A stretch of DNA of 58,900 bases, taken from Niveispirillum sp. GTDB taxonomy: Bacteria; Pseudomonadota; Alphaproteobacteria; Azospirillales; Azospirillaceae. Of the stretch, positions 24,919 to 33,993 are shown in pieces (the first letter of the stretch is position 1; each line of letters starts with the position of its first letter). The DNA lies in the NCBI RefSeq assembly GCF_017996735.1, contig NZ_JAGOGJ010000033.1, forward strand, positions 1-58,900, in the 5' to 3' direction. The translations under genes and the position numbers were made by a program. Below the pieces are notes generated by a model that was not told where the DNA came from, did no database searches, and saw only the letters and a program-made list of their open reading frames with translations.

Positions 24919-27022
24919 TGGAGCGCTGCGCCGGCGGGCGGTAGCGTTCGCCATGAAGGTCGGCCAGGGCGTCGCATCGGCTGCGGACCAGCGCCTCGCC
25001 CTGGCCGGTGACATGGCTGGCCAGGCCGCCGGTGAAGGGCGGATAGCCCCAGCCCAGGATGGAGGCGATATCCGCATCCTCCCCGCGCGTCACGATGCCT
25101 TCGGCCCGGCAGCGCAGATATTCCACCGCCTGGATGTGCATCAGGCGTTCGATCACGGCGGCGATGCCGGGCTGTCGCGCTGCCGGGGGGAATTCGCCGC
25201 CAAGGCCCGCCCACAGAACGGCGTCGCGGCCGGCATGGTCGTAGAAGCCGGCCCTGGTCTTTTCCCCCAGCCGGCCCAGGGCCACCATGCGGCGGGCGAC
25301 CGCCATGCCGGGATGGTCGATATGGGCGTCGCCGAGATCGGCGCGCGTCTGGTCGTCGATCTTCACGGCCAGATCGATATTCACCATGTCGGCCAGCCGC
25401 AGCGGCCCCATGGGCATGCCGGCCTGCCGCCCCGCATTGTCCAGCAGGGCGGGTGCCACCCCTTCGGCCAGAAGCGCCAAGCCTTCCATCATGTAGCTGG
25501 CGAAGACGCGGGTGGTGAAGAAGCCGCGCCCGTCACGCACCGCCACCGGCGTCTTGCGCAGGGCGCGCACGGCGTCGAAGCCGGCGGCCAGGGCGGCCTC
25601 CGTCGTTTCGGCACCGGAAATGATCTCGACAAGCGGCATCTTTTCCACGGGCGAAAAGAAATGCAGCCCCAGGAACCGGCCCGGCCGCGCCATGCCGGCC
25701 GCCAGCCCGCCGATGGGCAGGGTGGAGGTGTTGGACGCGATCAGGCAGTCGGGGCGTACCACGGCTTCCAGCCGGGCCAGCACCGATTGCTTCAGGGCGC
25801 GATCCTCGAACACCGCTTCCACCACCACGTCGCAGGGGGCGAAATCCTGGTAATCCAGGCTGGTGCGGATGCGGGCCAGCAGCACCTCGGCCTTTTCCGG
25901 CGACAGGCGGCCGCGGGCGACGTCCTTTTCCACCAGCCGGGCGGAATAGTCCTTGCCGGCCTGGGTGGACGCCGCGTCCCGGTCCAGCAGGGTGACGGTC
26001 AGCCCCGCCCTGGCGGCGGCATAGCCGATACCGGCGCCCATCAGCCCGGCGCCGACGATGCCAACATGGCGGATGGCGGCGGGGGCCGGTCCGGGCGGGC
26101 GGGCCCGGCCGGCATTGGCGTCATTCATGGCAAAGAACAGGGTCTTGACCATGGCTGGCGCCACCGCCCCCTTGACCTGGGCCACAAAGGCGGTGGTTTC
26201 CACCTGCTGCCCACGCTCGAACGGCAATTGCAGGCCGTGATACAGGCTGGACAGGGCGGCGGCCGGGGCCGGGTAATGGCCCAGCGTGGTGCGGGTCACG
26301 GTGGCGGCGGTGCCGGAGAAAAGCTGCACGCCGCCGGCGCTCTGCACCGGCCCGCCGGGCAGCCGCCAGCCCTTGGCATCCCAGGGCTGGCGGCTGGTCC
26401 GCCCAGGATCGGCCAGCCAGGCACGCGCCGCCGTCAGCAGATCGGCCGCTGGCACCACCTGATGCACCAGCTTCTGGGCCAGCGCGTCGGCTGGCGACAG
26501 GCTGCGCCCTTCGCCGATCAGGCGGGCGGCGGCCAGGGCGCCGATCAGCCGGCCCAGCCGCTGCGTGCCGCCGAAACCGGGGATCAGGCCCAGTTTCACC
26601 TCCGGCAGGCCCAGTTGCAGCCTTGGATCGTCGGCAACGATGCGGTGGTGGCAGGCCAGCGCCAGTTCCAGCCCGCCGCCCAGCGCATGGCCGTTGATGG
26701 CGGCAACGATGCCTTTGCCCGCTTTGTCCATGGCGCGCAGCAGGTCGGTCATCCGCCGCACGCCGGCCTGGATGCTGGCGGCATCGGCGTCGAACAGGCG
26801 GGTCAGCATCTTCAGATCGGCACCGGACAGGAAATCCGCCTTGGCGGCGGTGACGATGATGCCGGTCACCGCATCATCGGCCAGCAGGCCGGTCATGGCG
26901 GTGTGGAAATCATCCAGTGCGGCTTCGTTCATCACATTGGCGCGTTCGCCGGGGCTGTCCCACCACAGGATGGCGATGCCGTCATTGCCGGTTTCGGTAC
27001 GGATGGCGCTTTTGCTGCTCAT
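24911..27022 (-). CDS. Bifunctional enoyl-CoA hydratase / 3-hydroxyacyl-CoA dehydrogenase (FadJ/FadB-like)
   Basis: A 703-residue fused beta-oxidation protein. The N-terminal crotonase domain (about 10-190) has the catalytic glutamates Glu119 (HALGGGLELA) and Glu141 (LPEVKLG). The NAD-binding domain begins at VGIVGAGLMGAG (320-331), followed by the LHFFSPVEKMPLVE active site and the C-terminal dehydrogenase domain. It hydrates an enoyl-CoA and oxidises the 3-hydroxyacyl-CoA. The thiolase and a crotonase gene lie upstream in the same operon, giving a complete beta-oxidation set. The start at 27022 follows AAGGAAGC. Confidence 0.93.
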   Translation of the reverse strand: MSSKSAIRTETGNDGIAILWWDSPGERANVMNEAALDDFHTAMTGLLADDAVTGIIVTAAKADFLSGADLKMLTRLFDADAASIQAGVRRMTDLLRAMDKAGKGIVAAINGHALGGGLELALACHHRIVADDPRLQLGLPEVKLGLIPGFGGTQRLGRLIGALAAARLIGEGRSLSPADALAQKLVHQVVPAADLLTAARAWLADPGRTSRQPWDAKGWRLPGGPVQSAGGVQLFSGTAATVTRTTLGHYPAPAAALSSLYHGLQLPFERGQQVETTAFVAQVKGAVAPAMVKTLFFAMNDANAGRARPPGPAPAAIRHVGIVGAGLMGAGIGYAAARAGLTVTLLDRDAASTQAGKDYSARLVEKDVARGRLSPEKAEVLLARIRTSLDYQDFAPCDVVVEAVFEDRALKQSVLARLEAVVRPDCLIASNTSTLPIGGLAAGMARPGRFLGLHFFSPVEKMPLVEIISGAETTEAALAAGFDAVRALRKTPVAVRDGRGFFTTRVFASYMMEGLALLAEGVAPALLDNAGRQAGMPMGPLRLADMVNIDLAVKIDDQTRADLGDAHIDHPGMAVARRMVALGRLGEKTRAGFYDHAGRDAVLWAGLGGEFPPAARQPGIAAVIERLMHIQAVEYLRCRAEGIVTRGEDADIASILGWGYPPFTGGLASHVTGQGEALVRSRCDALADLHGERYRPPAQRSTI

Positions 27023-27035
27023 GGGATTGCTTCCT

Positions 27036-28247
27036 TCAGATCCGTTCGATGACCATGGCAATGCCCATGCCGGACGCAGCACACAGGGTGGCCACGCCCA
27101 GATGGCCATCCGTGCGCTCCAGCTCGTCCAGCAGCGTGCCCAGGATCATGGCGCCGGTGGCGCCCAGCGGATGGCCCATGGCGATGGCCCCGCCATTGAC
27201 GTTCATGCGGTGCGGATCGACCCCGGTTTCGGCCAGGAAATGCAGGATGACGGCGGCGAACGCCTCGTTCAGTTCCCACAGGTCGATATCGGTCCAGGAC
27301 AGGCCGGCGCGGGCCAGGGCGCGGGCGCAGGCCGGCGCCGGGCCGGTCAGCATCACCGTCGGTTCCGACCCCAGGCTGACGCAGGCGCGGATGCGGGCGC
27401 GCGGCGTCAGGCCCAGGCTTTTGCCCGTGGTCGCGTCACCGACCAGCACGGCCGCCGCGCCATCGACGATCGCCGACGAATTGCCGGCATGGTGGATATG
27501 GGTCAGCCCAGCCAGTTGCGGATAGCGCAGGAGGGCCACGGCGTCGAACCCGGCCATGGTGCTGATGCCGGCGAAGCTGGGTTCCAGCCCGGCCAGGGCG
27601 GCCATGTCGGCATCGGCGCGGATCACCTCGTCCCGGTCCAGCAGCAGCAGGCCGTTGCGGTCGCGCACCGGCAGGATGGAGCGGGCGAAGTACCCTTGCG
27701 CCCAGGCATGGGCGGCACGGCGCTGGCTTTCCACGGCATAGGCATCGGCAGCATGCCGGTCGATGCCCGACAGGCTGGCCAGCAGGTCGGCCGACACGCC
27801 CTGCGGGATCATCCGGTTGGGGATGGCGATGTCGGGATCGGTCAGGGGCGGGAAGCCGCTGGAACCCATGGGGATGCGGGACATCATCTCCACCCCGCCG
27901 CCTACCACCAGCCCGGCTTGGCCGGCGGCCACCTTGGCGGCGGCCAGGGCCACGGCTTCCAGCCCGCTGGCACAGAACCGGTTGATCTGCAGCCCGGCAA
28001 CGCCCTGGTCCCATCCAGCGGCCAGCAATGCGGTGCGGGCAATATCGGCCGACTGGTCCATCACCGGCTCCACACAGCCCAGGATGACGTCATCCACGCA
28101 GGCGGTATCCAGCCCATGCCGCCCGGCCAGCCCGCGCAACAGGCCCGCCATCAGTTCCACCGGCGACAGGGCGGCCAGCGCCCCCGTCGATTGCCGGCCA
28201 CGGCCGCGCGGTGTGCGTACCGCGTCGAAGATCAAGGCGTCGGTCAT
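27036..28247 (-). CDS. Acetyl-CoA acyltransferase (thiolase)
   Basis: A 403-residue thiolase. The acylated nucleophile is Cys92 in NRFCASGLEAV. Also present are WELNEAFAAV, the His of GGAIAMGHPLGATGA, and the second cysteine in LCAASGMGIA at the C-terminus. It cleaves a 3-ketoacyl-CoA to acetyl-CoA and a shortened acyl-CoA, completing beta-oxidation with the neighbouring FadJ-like protein, whose gene starts 13 bases downstream. ATG 28247 gives the standard thiolase N-terminus; a long extension upstream has no homology. Confidence 0.94.
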   Translation of the reverse strand: MTDALIFDAVRTPRGRGRQSTGALAALSPVELMAGLLRGLAGRHGLDTACVDDVILGCVEPVMDQSADIARTALLAAGWDQGVAGLQINRFCASGLEAVALAAAKVAAGQAGLVVGGGVEMMSRIPMGSSGFPPLTDPDIAIPNRMIPQGVSADLLASLSGIDRHAADAYAVESQRRAAHAWAQGYFARSILPVRDRNGLLLLDRDEVIRADADMAALAGLEPSFAGISTMAGFDAVALLRYPQLAGLTHIHHAGNSSAIVDGAAAVLVGDATTGKSLGLTPRARIRACVSLGSEPTVMLTGPAPACARALARAGLSWTDIDLWELNEAFAAVILHFLAETGVDPHRMNVNGGAIAMGHPLGATGAMILGTLLDELERTDGHLGVATLCAASGMGIAMVIERI

Positions 28248-28309
28248 CTCGCTTGCCTTTTCATGGTTATGTTCCCCCGGCGCCGGCCTGCAAATGGGCC
28301 GCTGCGCGG

Positions 28310-29119
28310 CTATTCGCCGGTGAAGGCGGGTTGGGAACGGGACAGGAAGGCGGTCACGCCGATGCGGGCATCGGCCGTCGCCATCTGGCGGGCGACATGG
28401 CCCGCCTCTGCCGTCAACTGGTCGGACAAGGTCGCGGTAGCGGCCTGGTTCAGCAGCGACTTGGATGCGGCGATGGCCAGGGTGGGGCCGGCGGCCAGAC
28501 GCCGGGCCAGGGCATCGACCGTGGCGTCCAGCCGGTCGGCCGGCACGGCTTCCAGGATCAGGCCCAGAGAGGCGGCGGCGGTACCGTCGATACGGTCGGC
28601 CAGATAGGCCAGGCGGCGGGCCTGGACGGGGCCTACCAGCCGGGGCAGGGCATGGCTGGTGCCGCAATCCAGCGCCATGCCGATGCGGGCGAAGGCGGTG
28701 GTGAAGGTGGCGTCGGCCTCCGCCACCACGAAATCGCAGGCCAGCGCCAGCCCCAGCCCGCCCCCGGCACAGGCCCCGGCCACCCGCGCCACCACGGGCT
28801 TGGGACAATCGGCCAGGGTCTGGATCAGATGGTTCAGGCGGCCCATCACCCGGTCCATGCCGCCCGGTTTTTCCATGATGCCGGCCATGGCGGCCAGGTC
28901 GGCCCCGGCGCAGAAGGCGTGGCCGGCGCCCGTGATGACGATGGCGCGTACCGCCCGGTCGCCCCCGGCCGCTTCCAGGGCTGCCGTCAGCTTGTCGACC
29001 AGGGGCAGGTCCAGGGCGTTGGCCTGGGCCGGGCGGTTCAGGGTCAGGCGCAGCAGGCCGCCATCCAGGCTGGACAGCAGGGCCCCTTCGCCGCCCGCAG
29101 GGGGGGCGTTCTCGGTCAT
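28310..29119 (-). CDS. Enoyl-CoA hydratase/isomerase (PaaG-like)
   Basis: A 269-residue crotonase-fold enzyme. The oxyanion-hole segments are HAFCAGADLAAM and GACAGGGLGLALACD. The active-site region reads FARIGMALDCGTS, with an aspartate rather than the second hydratase glutamate. This is the pattern of the PaaG-type enoyl-CoA isomerases, so isomerisation of a double bond is likelier than plain hydration. The same operon has a separate hydratase domain in the FadJ-like protein. ATG 29119 is used, although its ribosome-binding site is weak. Confidence 0.87.
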   Translation of the reverse strand: MTENAPPAGGEGALLSSLDGGLLRLTLNRPAQANALDLPLVDKLTAALEAAGGDRAVRAIVITGAGHAFCAGADLAAMAGIMEKPGGMDRVMGRLNHLIQTLADCPKPVVARVAGACAGGGLGLALACDFVVAEADATFTTAFARIGMALDCGTSHALPRLVGPVQARRLAYLADRIDGTAAASLGLILEAVPADRLDATVDALARRLAAGPTLAIAASKSLLNQAATATLSDQLTAEAGHVARQMATADARIGVTAFLSRSQPAFTGE

Positions 29120-29153
29120 CTTTAATTGTCCCGTGGTTAAGCCGCGGATGGGT

Positions 29154-30515
29154 TCAGGGCAGGGCGCGGGCCTGCCGCCGGTCGATCCAGGCGCGGATGA
29201 TGGCGTGGCGGCGCGCGTCAATGGGAAACCGCAGCAGGATCAAGCCGGCCCCCAGGAAGGTGATGCCGGGAATGGCCAGCATGGCGGTCAGCATGCCGGT
29301 GATGGCGGTGGCGTCATGGATGCTGGACTTGGGGTCGAAGCCGCTCACGGACAGGGCATAGAAGCCCAGGGCGGCACCAATGGCGCTCATCCCCTTCAGG
29401 CACATCAGACGGAAGGCGTAATAGCTGCCCTGGCGGTTACGGCCCGATCGCATCGTATCGAAATCCGCGATGTCGCTGACCATGGCCATGGGCAGCATCA
29501 TCTGCGGCGTCTGCAAGACAGCCAGCAGTGCCGACAGCGCGCAGAATGGCAGCAGCGGCGTATCCCCCGGCCCGAACAGCAGGATCAGCGGCAGCACGGC
29601 GCTATGTGCGATCCAGGCCACGCCCCAGACCCGGTGCTTGCCGAAGCGCCGGGCCGCCATGGAGACCAGCGGGATGCTGGCAAGCTGGGACAGCGTGACG
29701 GTGAGCAGGATGACGGGCACGTTCGCCCCCAACCCGAAATAGCTGTCCAGCGCCACGAAGAACACGGCATAGAAGGCGCCGAACCCGATCTGGGTCAGCC
29801 CGTCGGCCGACATGAAGGTCCAGAAGGGGCGATTGTGGCGCACGGTGTTGAAGATCTCGGCGATGCCATGGGTGGCGGCCTGGGCCGCTCCCTTGCCCTG
29901 CGGCACCATTACCAGCGTAACCAGCAGTGCCAGCGGTGCCAGCACAAGCGCGACCTTGCCCATGATCGCCATCATCGGCAGGTCGAAGGCGGAATGTTCC
30001 ACCACCCCCAGGGCCGCCAGCACCTCCGGCAGCAGCATGAAAATCATGCCGCCGGACAGGATGGCGAAGGTCACATATCCGGCGATGCGGGCGCGTTCCT
30101 GATAGTCGGTGGCCAATTCCCCCGCCCAGGCCTTCAGCGGAATGTCGATCAGCGACAGGCCCAGCGCATGCAGCACCATGGCCAGGGCGAAATGCCCGTC
30201 GCCGGCCCCTTCCGGCGGCATGAACATGGCCCAGATGGCCCCCATGGTCAGGAACAGGCCGGCGAAGATCCAGGGCTTGCGGGGGCCGAACCGGCTGTGC
30301 GTGCGGTCGGACAGATAGCCCAGCGGCGGGTCCACCACCCCATCCAGGATACGGGTGAACAGCAGCACTGTCGCGATCCCCCCCGTTGTCGCCGCGGTAT
30401 ATTTGGCGAAAAACGCCGCCACCAGCGACGGGAAGGGGGAGATGAACAGCGCCAGCACCAGCCCCGGTGCGGCATAGGCCAGAAGCGTGGCGGGTCCCAG
30501 GCGGGGCGATGCCAT
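29154..30515 (-). CDS. MFS transporter of the GPH (glycoside-pentoside-hexuronide) type
   Basis: A 453-residue inner-membrane protein with about 12 hydrophobic segments. The LGYLSDRTHSRFGPRKPW loop between helices 2 and 3 is the hallmark of the GPH:cation symporter family (MelB type). Such carriers import sugars, glycosides or related polar compounds with a cation. It lies inside the catabolic operon between a SnoaL-like gene and the crotonase gene. It is probably the inner-membrane step after the TonB receptor encoded at the right of the island. Confidence 0.88.
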   Translation of the reverse strand: MASPRLGPATLLAYAAPGLVLALFISPFPSLVAAFFAKYTAATTGGIATVLLFTRILDGVVDPPLGYLSDRTHSRFGPRKPWIFAGLFLTMGAIWAMFMPPEGAGDGHFALAMVLHALGLSLIDIPLKAWAGELATDYQERARIAGYVTFAILSGGMIFMLLPEVLAALGVVEHSAFDLPMMAIMGKVALVLAPLALLVTLVMVPQGKGAAQAATHGIAEIFNTVRHNRPFWTFMSADGLTQIGFGAFYAVFFVALDSYFGLGANVPVILLTVTLSQLASIPLVSMAARRFGKHRVWGVAWIAHSAVLPLILLFGPGDTPLLPFCALSALLAVLQTPQMMLPMAMVSDIADFDTMRSGRNRQGSYYAFRLMCLKGMSAIGAALGFYALSVSGFDPKSSIHDATAITGMLTAMLAIPGITFLGAGLILLRFPIDARRHAIIRAWIDRRQARALP

Positions 30516-30527
30516 CGGCGCGGTCCT

Positions 30528-30959
30528 TTATTCGGATTGGGTGGGTGGGGTGCCGGCCTTGCGGCGGGCCAGCTCGGCCAGGATCAGCTTGTCCTCCGCC
30601 TCGCCCAGGATGGCGTGGGCCGAGGTCGGGCGCAGGAAGACGGTCAGCTCGCTGGCGCGGTTGTCGTCATCCAGCACGAAGATATCCAGCCCGTGGATCA
30701 GCTTGCCGTCGATGGTGCCCTTGAATTCCATCAGGGCCGTGTCGCCCTGCGCCCAGGTGCGGCTGTAATGAAATCCCTCGATCACCTGCGGCACCATCAG
30801 CAGCACGGCGGCGAAATGCCGGATGTCGGTAATGGGCTTGAAATGGCGGGGCGTGTGCAGCACGGCGCCGGGGGCGATGATATCGGGGATGCCGGCATAG
30901 TCGCGGTTCTTGACCATGCCCAGTATGGTCTGGATGAAGGCTTCGGCGTTGGCGGCCAT
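30528..30959 (-). CDS. SnoaL/NTF2-like small protein
   Basis: A 143-residue protein with the pattern of a cone-shaped NTF2/SnoaL fold: an N-terminal helix, a YAGIPDIIAPGAVLH turn, and the strands ALMEFKGTIDGKLIHGLDIF. Family members act as isomerases, cyclases or dehydratases, or simply bind small molecules. It starts 21 bases after the serine-hydrolase gene and ends 12 bases before the transporter gene, inside the operon. No catalytic residue can be assigned with confidence. Confidence 0.75.
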   Translation of the reverse strand: MAANAEAFIQTILGMVKNRDYAGIPDIIAPGAVLHTPRHFKPITDIRHFAAVLLMVPQVIEGFHYSRTWAQGDTALMEFKGTIDGKLIHGLDIFVLDDDNRASELTVFLRPTSAHAILGEAEDKLILAELARRKAGTPPTQSE

Positions 30960-30980
30960 GATGGTTGTTTCCTTCCCTGG

Positions 30981-32105
30981 TTATGCGGATAGAAGGGCTG
31001 ACAGCAGTGGCGAATGCCAGTCATCGCCCCGGCCGCTGTCATTGATGCTGGCGGTCAGGATCAGGTCCGCCTCCGGCAGCACCAGCATCTTCGCCCCCCA
31101 CGCCCCGGCATGGCCCCAGCCGGACAGCCCGTCCGGCCAGACCCAGCGGAACAGGCCCGGCGCCACGCCGTGGCGCGGCGGCTGCAATCCCGGCGGCTGC
31201 CGCCACCCGTCCGCCCTCAGGGCGAGGTTTCCGACAGCGATGGCGCGGGCCAGCCGGGCGAGGTCGGCGGTGGTGGAGACGACACCGCCGCCAGCCCAGT
31301 CGAAGGACAGGCTGACCCCCGCCGACAGACAGGGAATGCCACCGGCATGGGGATCGCTTTCCAGCGACCGTTTGCCATCCAGGCCGGGCGGATCATCGCG
31401 ATAGGCAAGATAGCTGGACCCCATGCCCAGCGGTGCGAACAGATCCTCGCGCAGCAGCCGGCCCAGGGGCCGGCCCGTCACCCGTTCCAGCGCCAGGCCC
31501 AGGATGACATAGCCGGTATCGCTGTAATGGAAGGCGGCACCCGGTGCCGACAGGGCGGCGGCCCCTAGCCTCGTGCCCAGATACCAGTTCAGCACGCCGG
31601 CATCGGCCTGGAACGGTTGTTCGGGATCGAAGGGCAGCCAGGATCGGGCCGGGTCGCCGCCGGGCGCCATCAGCCGGCCGATCAGCGATCCCGGTGCCGG
31701 GCCGCCCAGCCGGGCGGCGTCATCGACCATGGCGTCGCGGATGCCGGCAGTATGGGTCAGCAACTGGTCCAGCGTGATCGCCGCGCCGCCGTCGCGGTGG
31801 AGCGCGTCCAGCACGGAGACGGGGAACAGATCCAGGTCGCCCAGCGTCGCGCCCAGCCCCCGGGGGCCGAAACCGCCCTTGCCGGCCTGATCCAGTACCA
31901 GGGCCGCCGTCATGGTCTTGGCGATGCTGGCGATATGGAACCGGTCGCCGGGGCGCATCGGGCGCGGGTCGTCGGCGCGGAACCGGCCGGCCGCCTGTTC
32001 ATGGATCAAATCCCCGTCGGACAGCCGTTCCAGGCGGAAGACGGCGCCGGGGCTATTCTCCCGGCACAGATCGCCGACAGCGCGGGCGAAGGCGGTCGCG
32101 TTCAT
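30981..32105 (-). CDS. Serine hydrolase of the class C beta-lactamase family
   Basis: A 374-residue enzyme with the penicillin-binding/beta-lactamase fold. The nucleophile motif S60-x-x-K63 is SIAK, and the second motif is Y-S-D in FHYSDTGYVILG. LLTHTAGI is the typical class C esterase/beta-lactamase segment. There is no signal peptide, so it works in the cytoplasm on an imported compound as an esterase, amidase or lactamase. Its ATG overlaps the TGA of the preceding isomerase gene by the ATGA arrangement, implying coupled translation. Confidence 0.87.
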   Translation of the reverse strand: MNATAFARAVGDLCRENSPGAVFRLERLSDGDLIHEQAAGRFRADDPRPMRPGDRFHIASIAKTMTAALVLDQAGKGGFGPRGLGATLGDLDLFPVSVLDALHRDGGAAITLDQLLTHTAGIRDAMVDDAARLGGPAPGSLIGRLMAPGGDPARSWLPFDPEQPFQADAGVLNWYLGTRLGAAALSAPGAAFHYSDTGYVILGLALERVTGRPLGRLLREDLFAPLGMGSSYLAYRDDPPGLDGKRSLESDPHAGGIPCLSAGVSLSFDWAGGGVVSTTADLARLARAIAVGNLALRADGWRQPPGLQPPRHGVAPGLFRWVWPDGLSGWGHAGAWGAKMLVLPEADLILTASINDSGRGDDWHSPLLSALLSA

Positions 32106-32890
32106 GCCGGCCGTCCGTGCCAGCTTTCCAGCCAGGCGAAGGTGTCGGCGGTGGGCTGGGCGGGGAAATATTCCGCCCCGGTCCAACCGGCATAGGGGCT
32201 GTCAGCGATCATGCCGAACAGGCCGGGAAAATCGATGCTGCCGGTACCGGGCTGCCGCCGGCCCGGCGCGTCGGCGAATTGGATATGAGCGATATGATGG
32301 AAATGGTGCCGGAAGGCAGCGGGCACGTCCACCTGGTTCAACACCATGTGATAGAGGTCGAATTGCAACCCCACCCGGCCGGCGAACGGGCCTTCGATCA
32401 GGGCTACCGCCTCCTCCAGGTCGGTCAGCAGCACGCTAGGCCCCTCCACCCGGTTCAGCGGTTCCAGCAGCAGCCGGATACCGGCCTGTTCGGCCAGGGG
32501 CAGGGCCATTTGGACGTTGGCGATATAGCGGTCCAGGCAGGCTTGCCGCGCCACCCCTTCGGGAATGCGCGACGGGCCGATATGGACCTGGGTGCAGCCC
32601 AGCAGGCTGGCGGTTTCCAGGGTCTGCAGCAACTCCTCCTGGAACACCTGCTCCCGGCCCGGCACGCCGGACAGGCCGGCGCCGCCGCCCAGGAAATCCC
32701 CCATCCCGACATTGACCAGGGCGACGCTCACGCCGGCATCATGGGCGGCCGCCGCGATGTCGGCGGGCCTGCCTTCCATCAGCACCTGGATCTCCACGGC
32801 CTGGAACCCGGCCCTGGCGGCGGCGGCAAAGCGCTCCGCCAGGGGCAGTTCGCGGAACATCAGGCTGACGGATGTACTGAAACGCAGCAT
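32102..32890 (-). CDS. Hydroxypyruvate isomerase-like sugar isomerase/epimerase
   Basis: A 262-residue TIM-barrel isomerase. Metal ligands are suggested in LLLEPLNRVEG, VGLQFDLYHMVLN and AEYFP, and HIQFADAPGRRQPGTGSIDF is nearly diagnostic of the hydroxypyruvate isomerase (Hyi) branch. Hyi interconverts hydroxypyruvate and tartronate semialdehyde. The 3-hydroxyisobutyrate/tartronate-semialdehyde-reductase-like gene at 39548 would be its classical partner, though that gene is in a separate operon. The substrate here may instead be another hydroxy-aldehyde. Confidence 0.87.
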   Translation of the reverse strand: MLRFSTSVSLMFRELPLAERFAAAARAGFQAVEIQVLMEGRPADIAAAAHDAGVSVALVNVGMGDFLGGGAGLSGVPGREQVFQEELLQTLETASLLGCTQVHIGPSRIPEGVARQACLDRYIANVQMALPLAEQAGIRLLLEPLNRVEGPSVLLTDLEEAVALIEGPFAGRVGLQFDLYHMVLNQVDVPAAFRHHFHHIAHIQFADAPGRRQPGTGSIDFPGLFGMIADSPYAGWTGAEYFPAQPTADTFAWLESWHGRPA

Positions 32891-32919
32891 CGGCTTCTTC
32901 CCTGCGGAAAATGGTGGTG

Positions 32920-33936
32920 TCAGCGGACGGGCAGCGGGTTCAGGGCCAGGCGGCGCTGCCAGCCCAGATCGCGCCCGACCAGCAGCAGCACCAGACCGGC
33001 GGCGATGCACCAGACGATCAGGTTGGTGCTGTTCAGGTTGGAGCGTACCCCGATCCGGGTGGTTTCCAGCATGCCTGAATAGAGGTTCAGGCTGCCATGG
33101 ATCATGATGGCGGGCAGGACGCTGCCCCCGGTCAGGTTGACGAAGGCGGTGGCCACCACCGACATGCTGGCGCACATGGCGATGAACAGAAGCTGGTCGC
33201 CCAGCAGCGGCAGCAGATGCTGCTGACCGGTCAGCAGGCCCGGCACCTCACGCGGGAAGTGCCACAGCGCCCAGGCCGTGCCCAGCAGGATCGACACCAG
33301 CAGCGGGTTGCCAAAACGCCGCATCAGTAGCGGCAGGGCATAGCCGCGCCAGCCCAGTTCCTCCAGCAGTCCGCCCTGGTTCAGGAACAGGGCACCCAGC
33401 CAGACGCCGGCCACCAGCGGCAGGCTGTCGGCACCCAGGGCGTGGGCATAGGTCGCCGCCTGTTCGGGGTGCCCGGAGGCTGTGGTCAACAGCAGCGTGA
33501 TGGCGAAGCTGGCGATGATACCCAGCAGCAGGATGGCATAGATGCGCAATCCCTCTTGCCAGCCCAGGCTGCCCTGGAAGGGCAGGTAGAGGCGCAGCAG
33601 GTCCAGCAGCGCCCGCCGGCCCCAGCCCCAGGCCGTGACCACGCAGGCCGCCACCGTGGGCGCGAAGGGGAAGAACAGGAAGGGCGCAGCGATGGGCATC
33701 AGGATGTAGGAGACGATGTAGAGATGCACCGAATCCTTGTGGGCGAACAGCACCGGATAGCCGGTCCGCAGTTCCGCCTGCAGGGCGTAGAAATTGCCCA
33801 CCACGCTGTATTGCGGCCCATACCAGGATTGGTGCACCACCTCCAGCCCCACCATGTAGGTGAAAAGCAGCGTAGGAAAGGCGATGGCCAGCAGATAGAA
33901 GCACAGGAAGGGGCGACGCTGGATCAGGGCTCTCAC
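32920..33936 (-). CDS. CPBP-family intramembrane metalloprotease
   Basis: A 338-residue protein with about eight transmembrane segments. It carries the CPBP/CAAX-protease (Abi) motifs: EELGWRG (the EExxxR element) and the later WALWHFP and MIHGSLNLY histidines. Such proteins are membrane-embedded glutamate/zinc-type peptidases, some matured or regulating others. It sits between the class III aminotransferase and the isomerase gene in a catabolic operon, an unusual place. It may instead serve as a bacteriocin-immunity-like or processing protein. Confidence 0.85.
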   Translation of the reverse strand: MRALIQRRPFLCFYLLAIAFPTLLFTYMVGLEVVHQSWYGPQYSVVGNFYALQAELRTGYPVLFAHKDSVHLYIVSYILMPIAAPFLFFPFAPTVAACVVTAWGWGRRALLDLLRLYLPFQGSLGWQEGLRIYAILLLGIIASFAITLLLTTASGHPEQAATYAHALGADSLPLVAGVWLGALFLNQGGLLEELGWRGYALPLLMRRFGNPLLVSILLGTAWALWHFPREVPGLLTGQQHLLPLLGDQLLFIAMCASMSVVATAFVNLTGGSVLPAIMIHGSLNLYSGMLETTRIGVRSNLNSTNLIVWCIAAGLVLLLVGRDLGWQRRLALNPLPVR

Positions 33937-33993
33937 AGGATGGCTCCGCCTTTCGAGGGTGGGAGGGAGGCGCGACTTTGGGGGGGGGGAGGC

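Noticed and set aside
24878..27052. A 724-codon open frame on the plus strand opposite the FadJ-like gene
   Set aside because: It is rich in His, Gln, Gly and Arg with no domain signature, as expected for the antisense of a GC-rich gene. The minus strand carries clear crotonase and dehydrogenase motifs.
28659..30992. A 777-codon plus-strand frame opposite the crotonase, transporter and SnoaL genes
   Set aside because: It has low-complexity Gln/His/Gly/Arg composition and spans three well-supported minus-strand genes. It is an antisense shadow.
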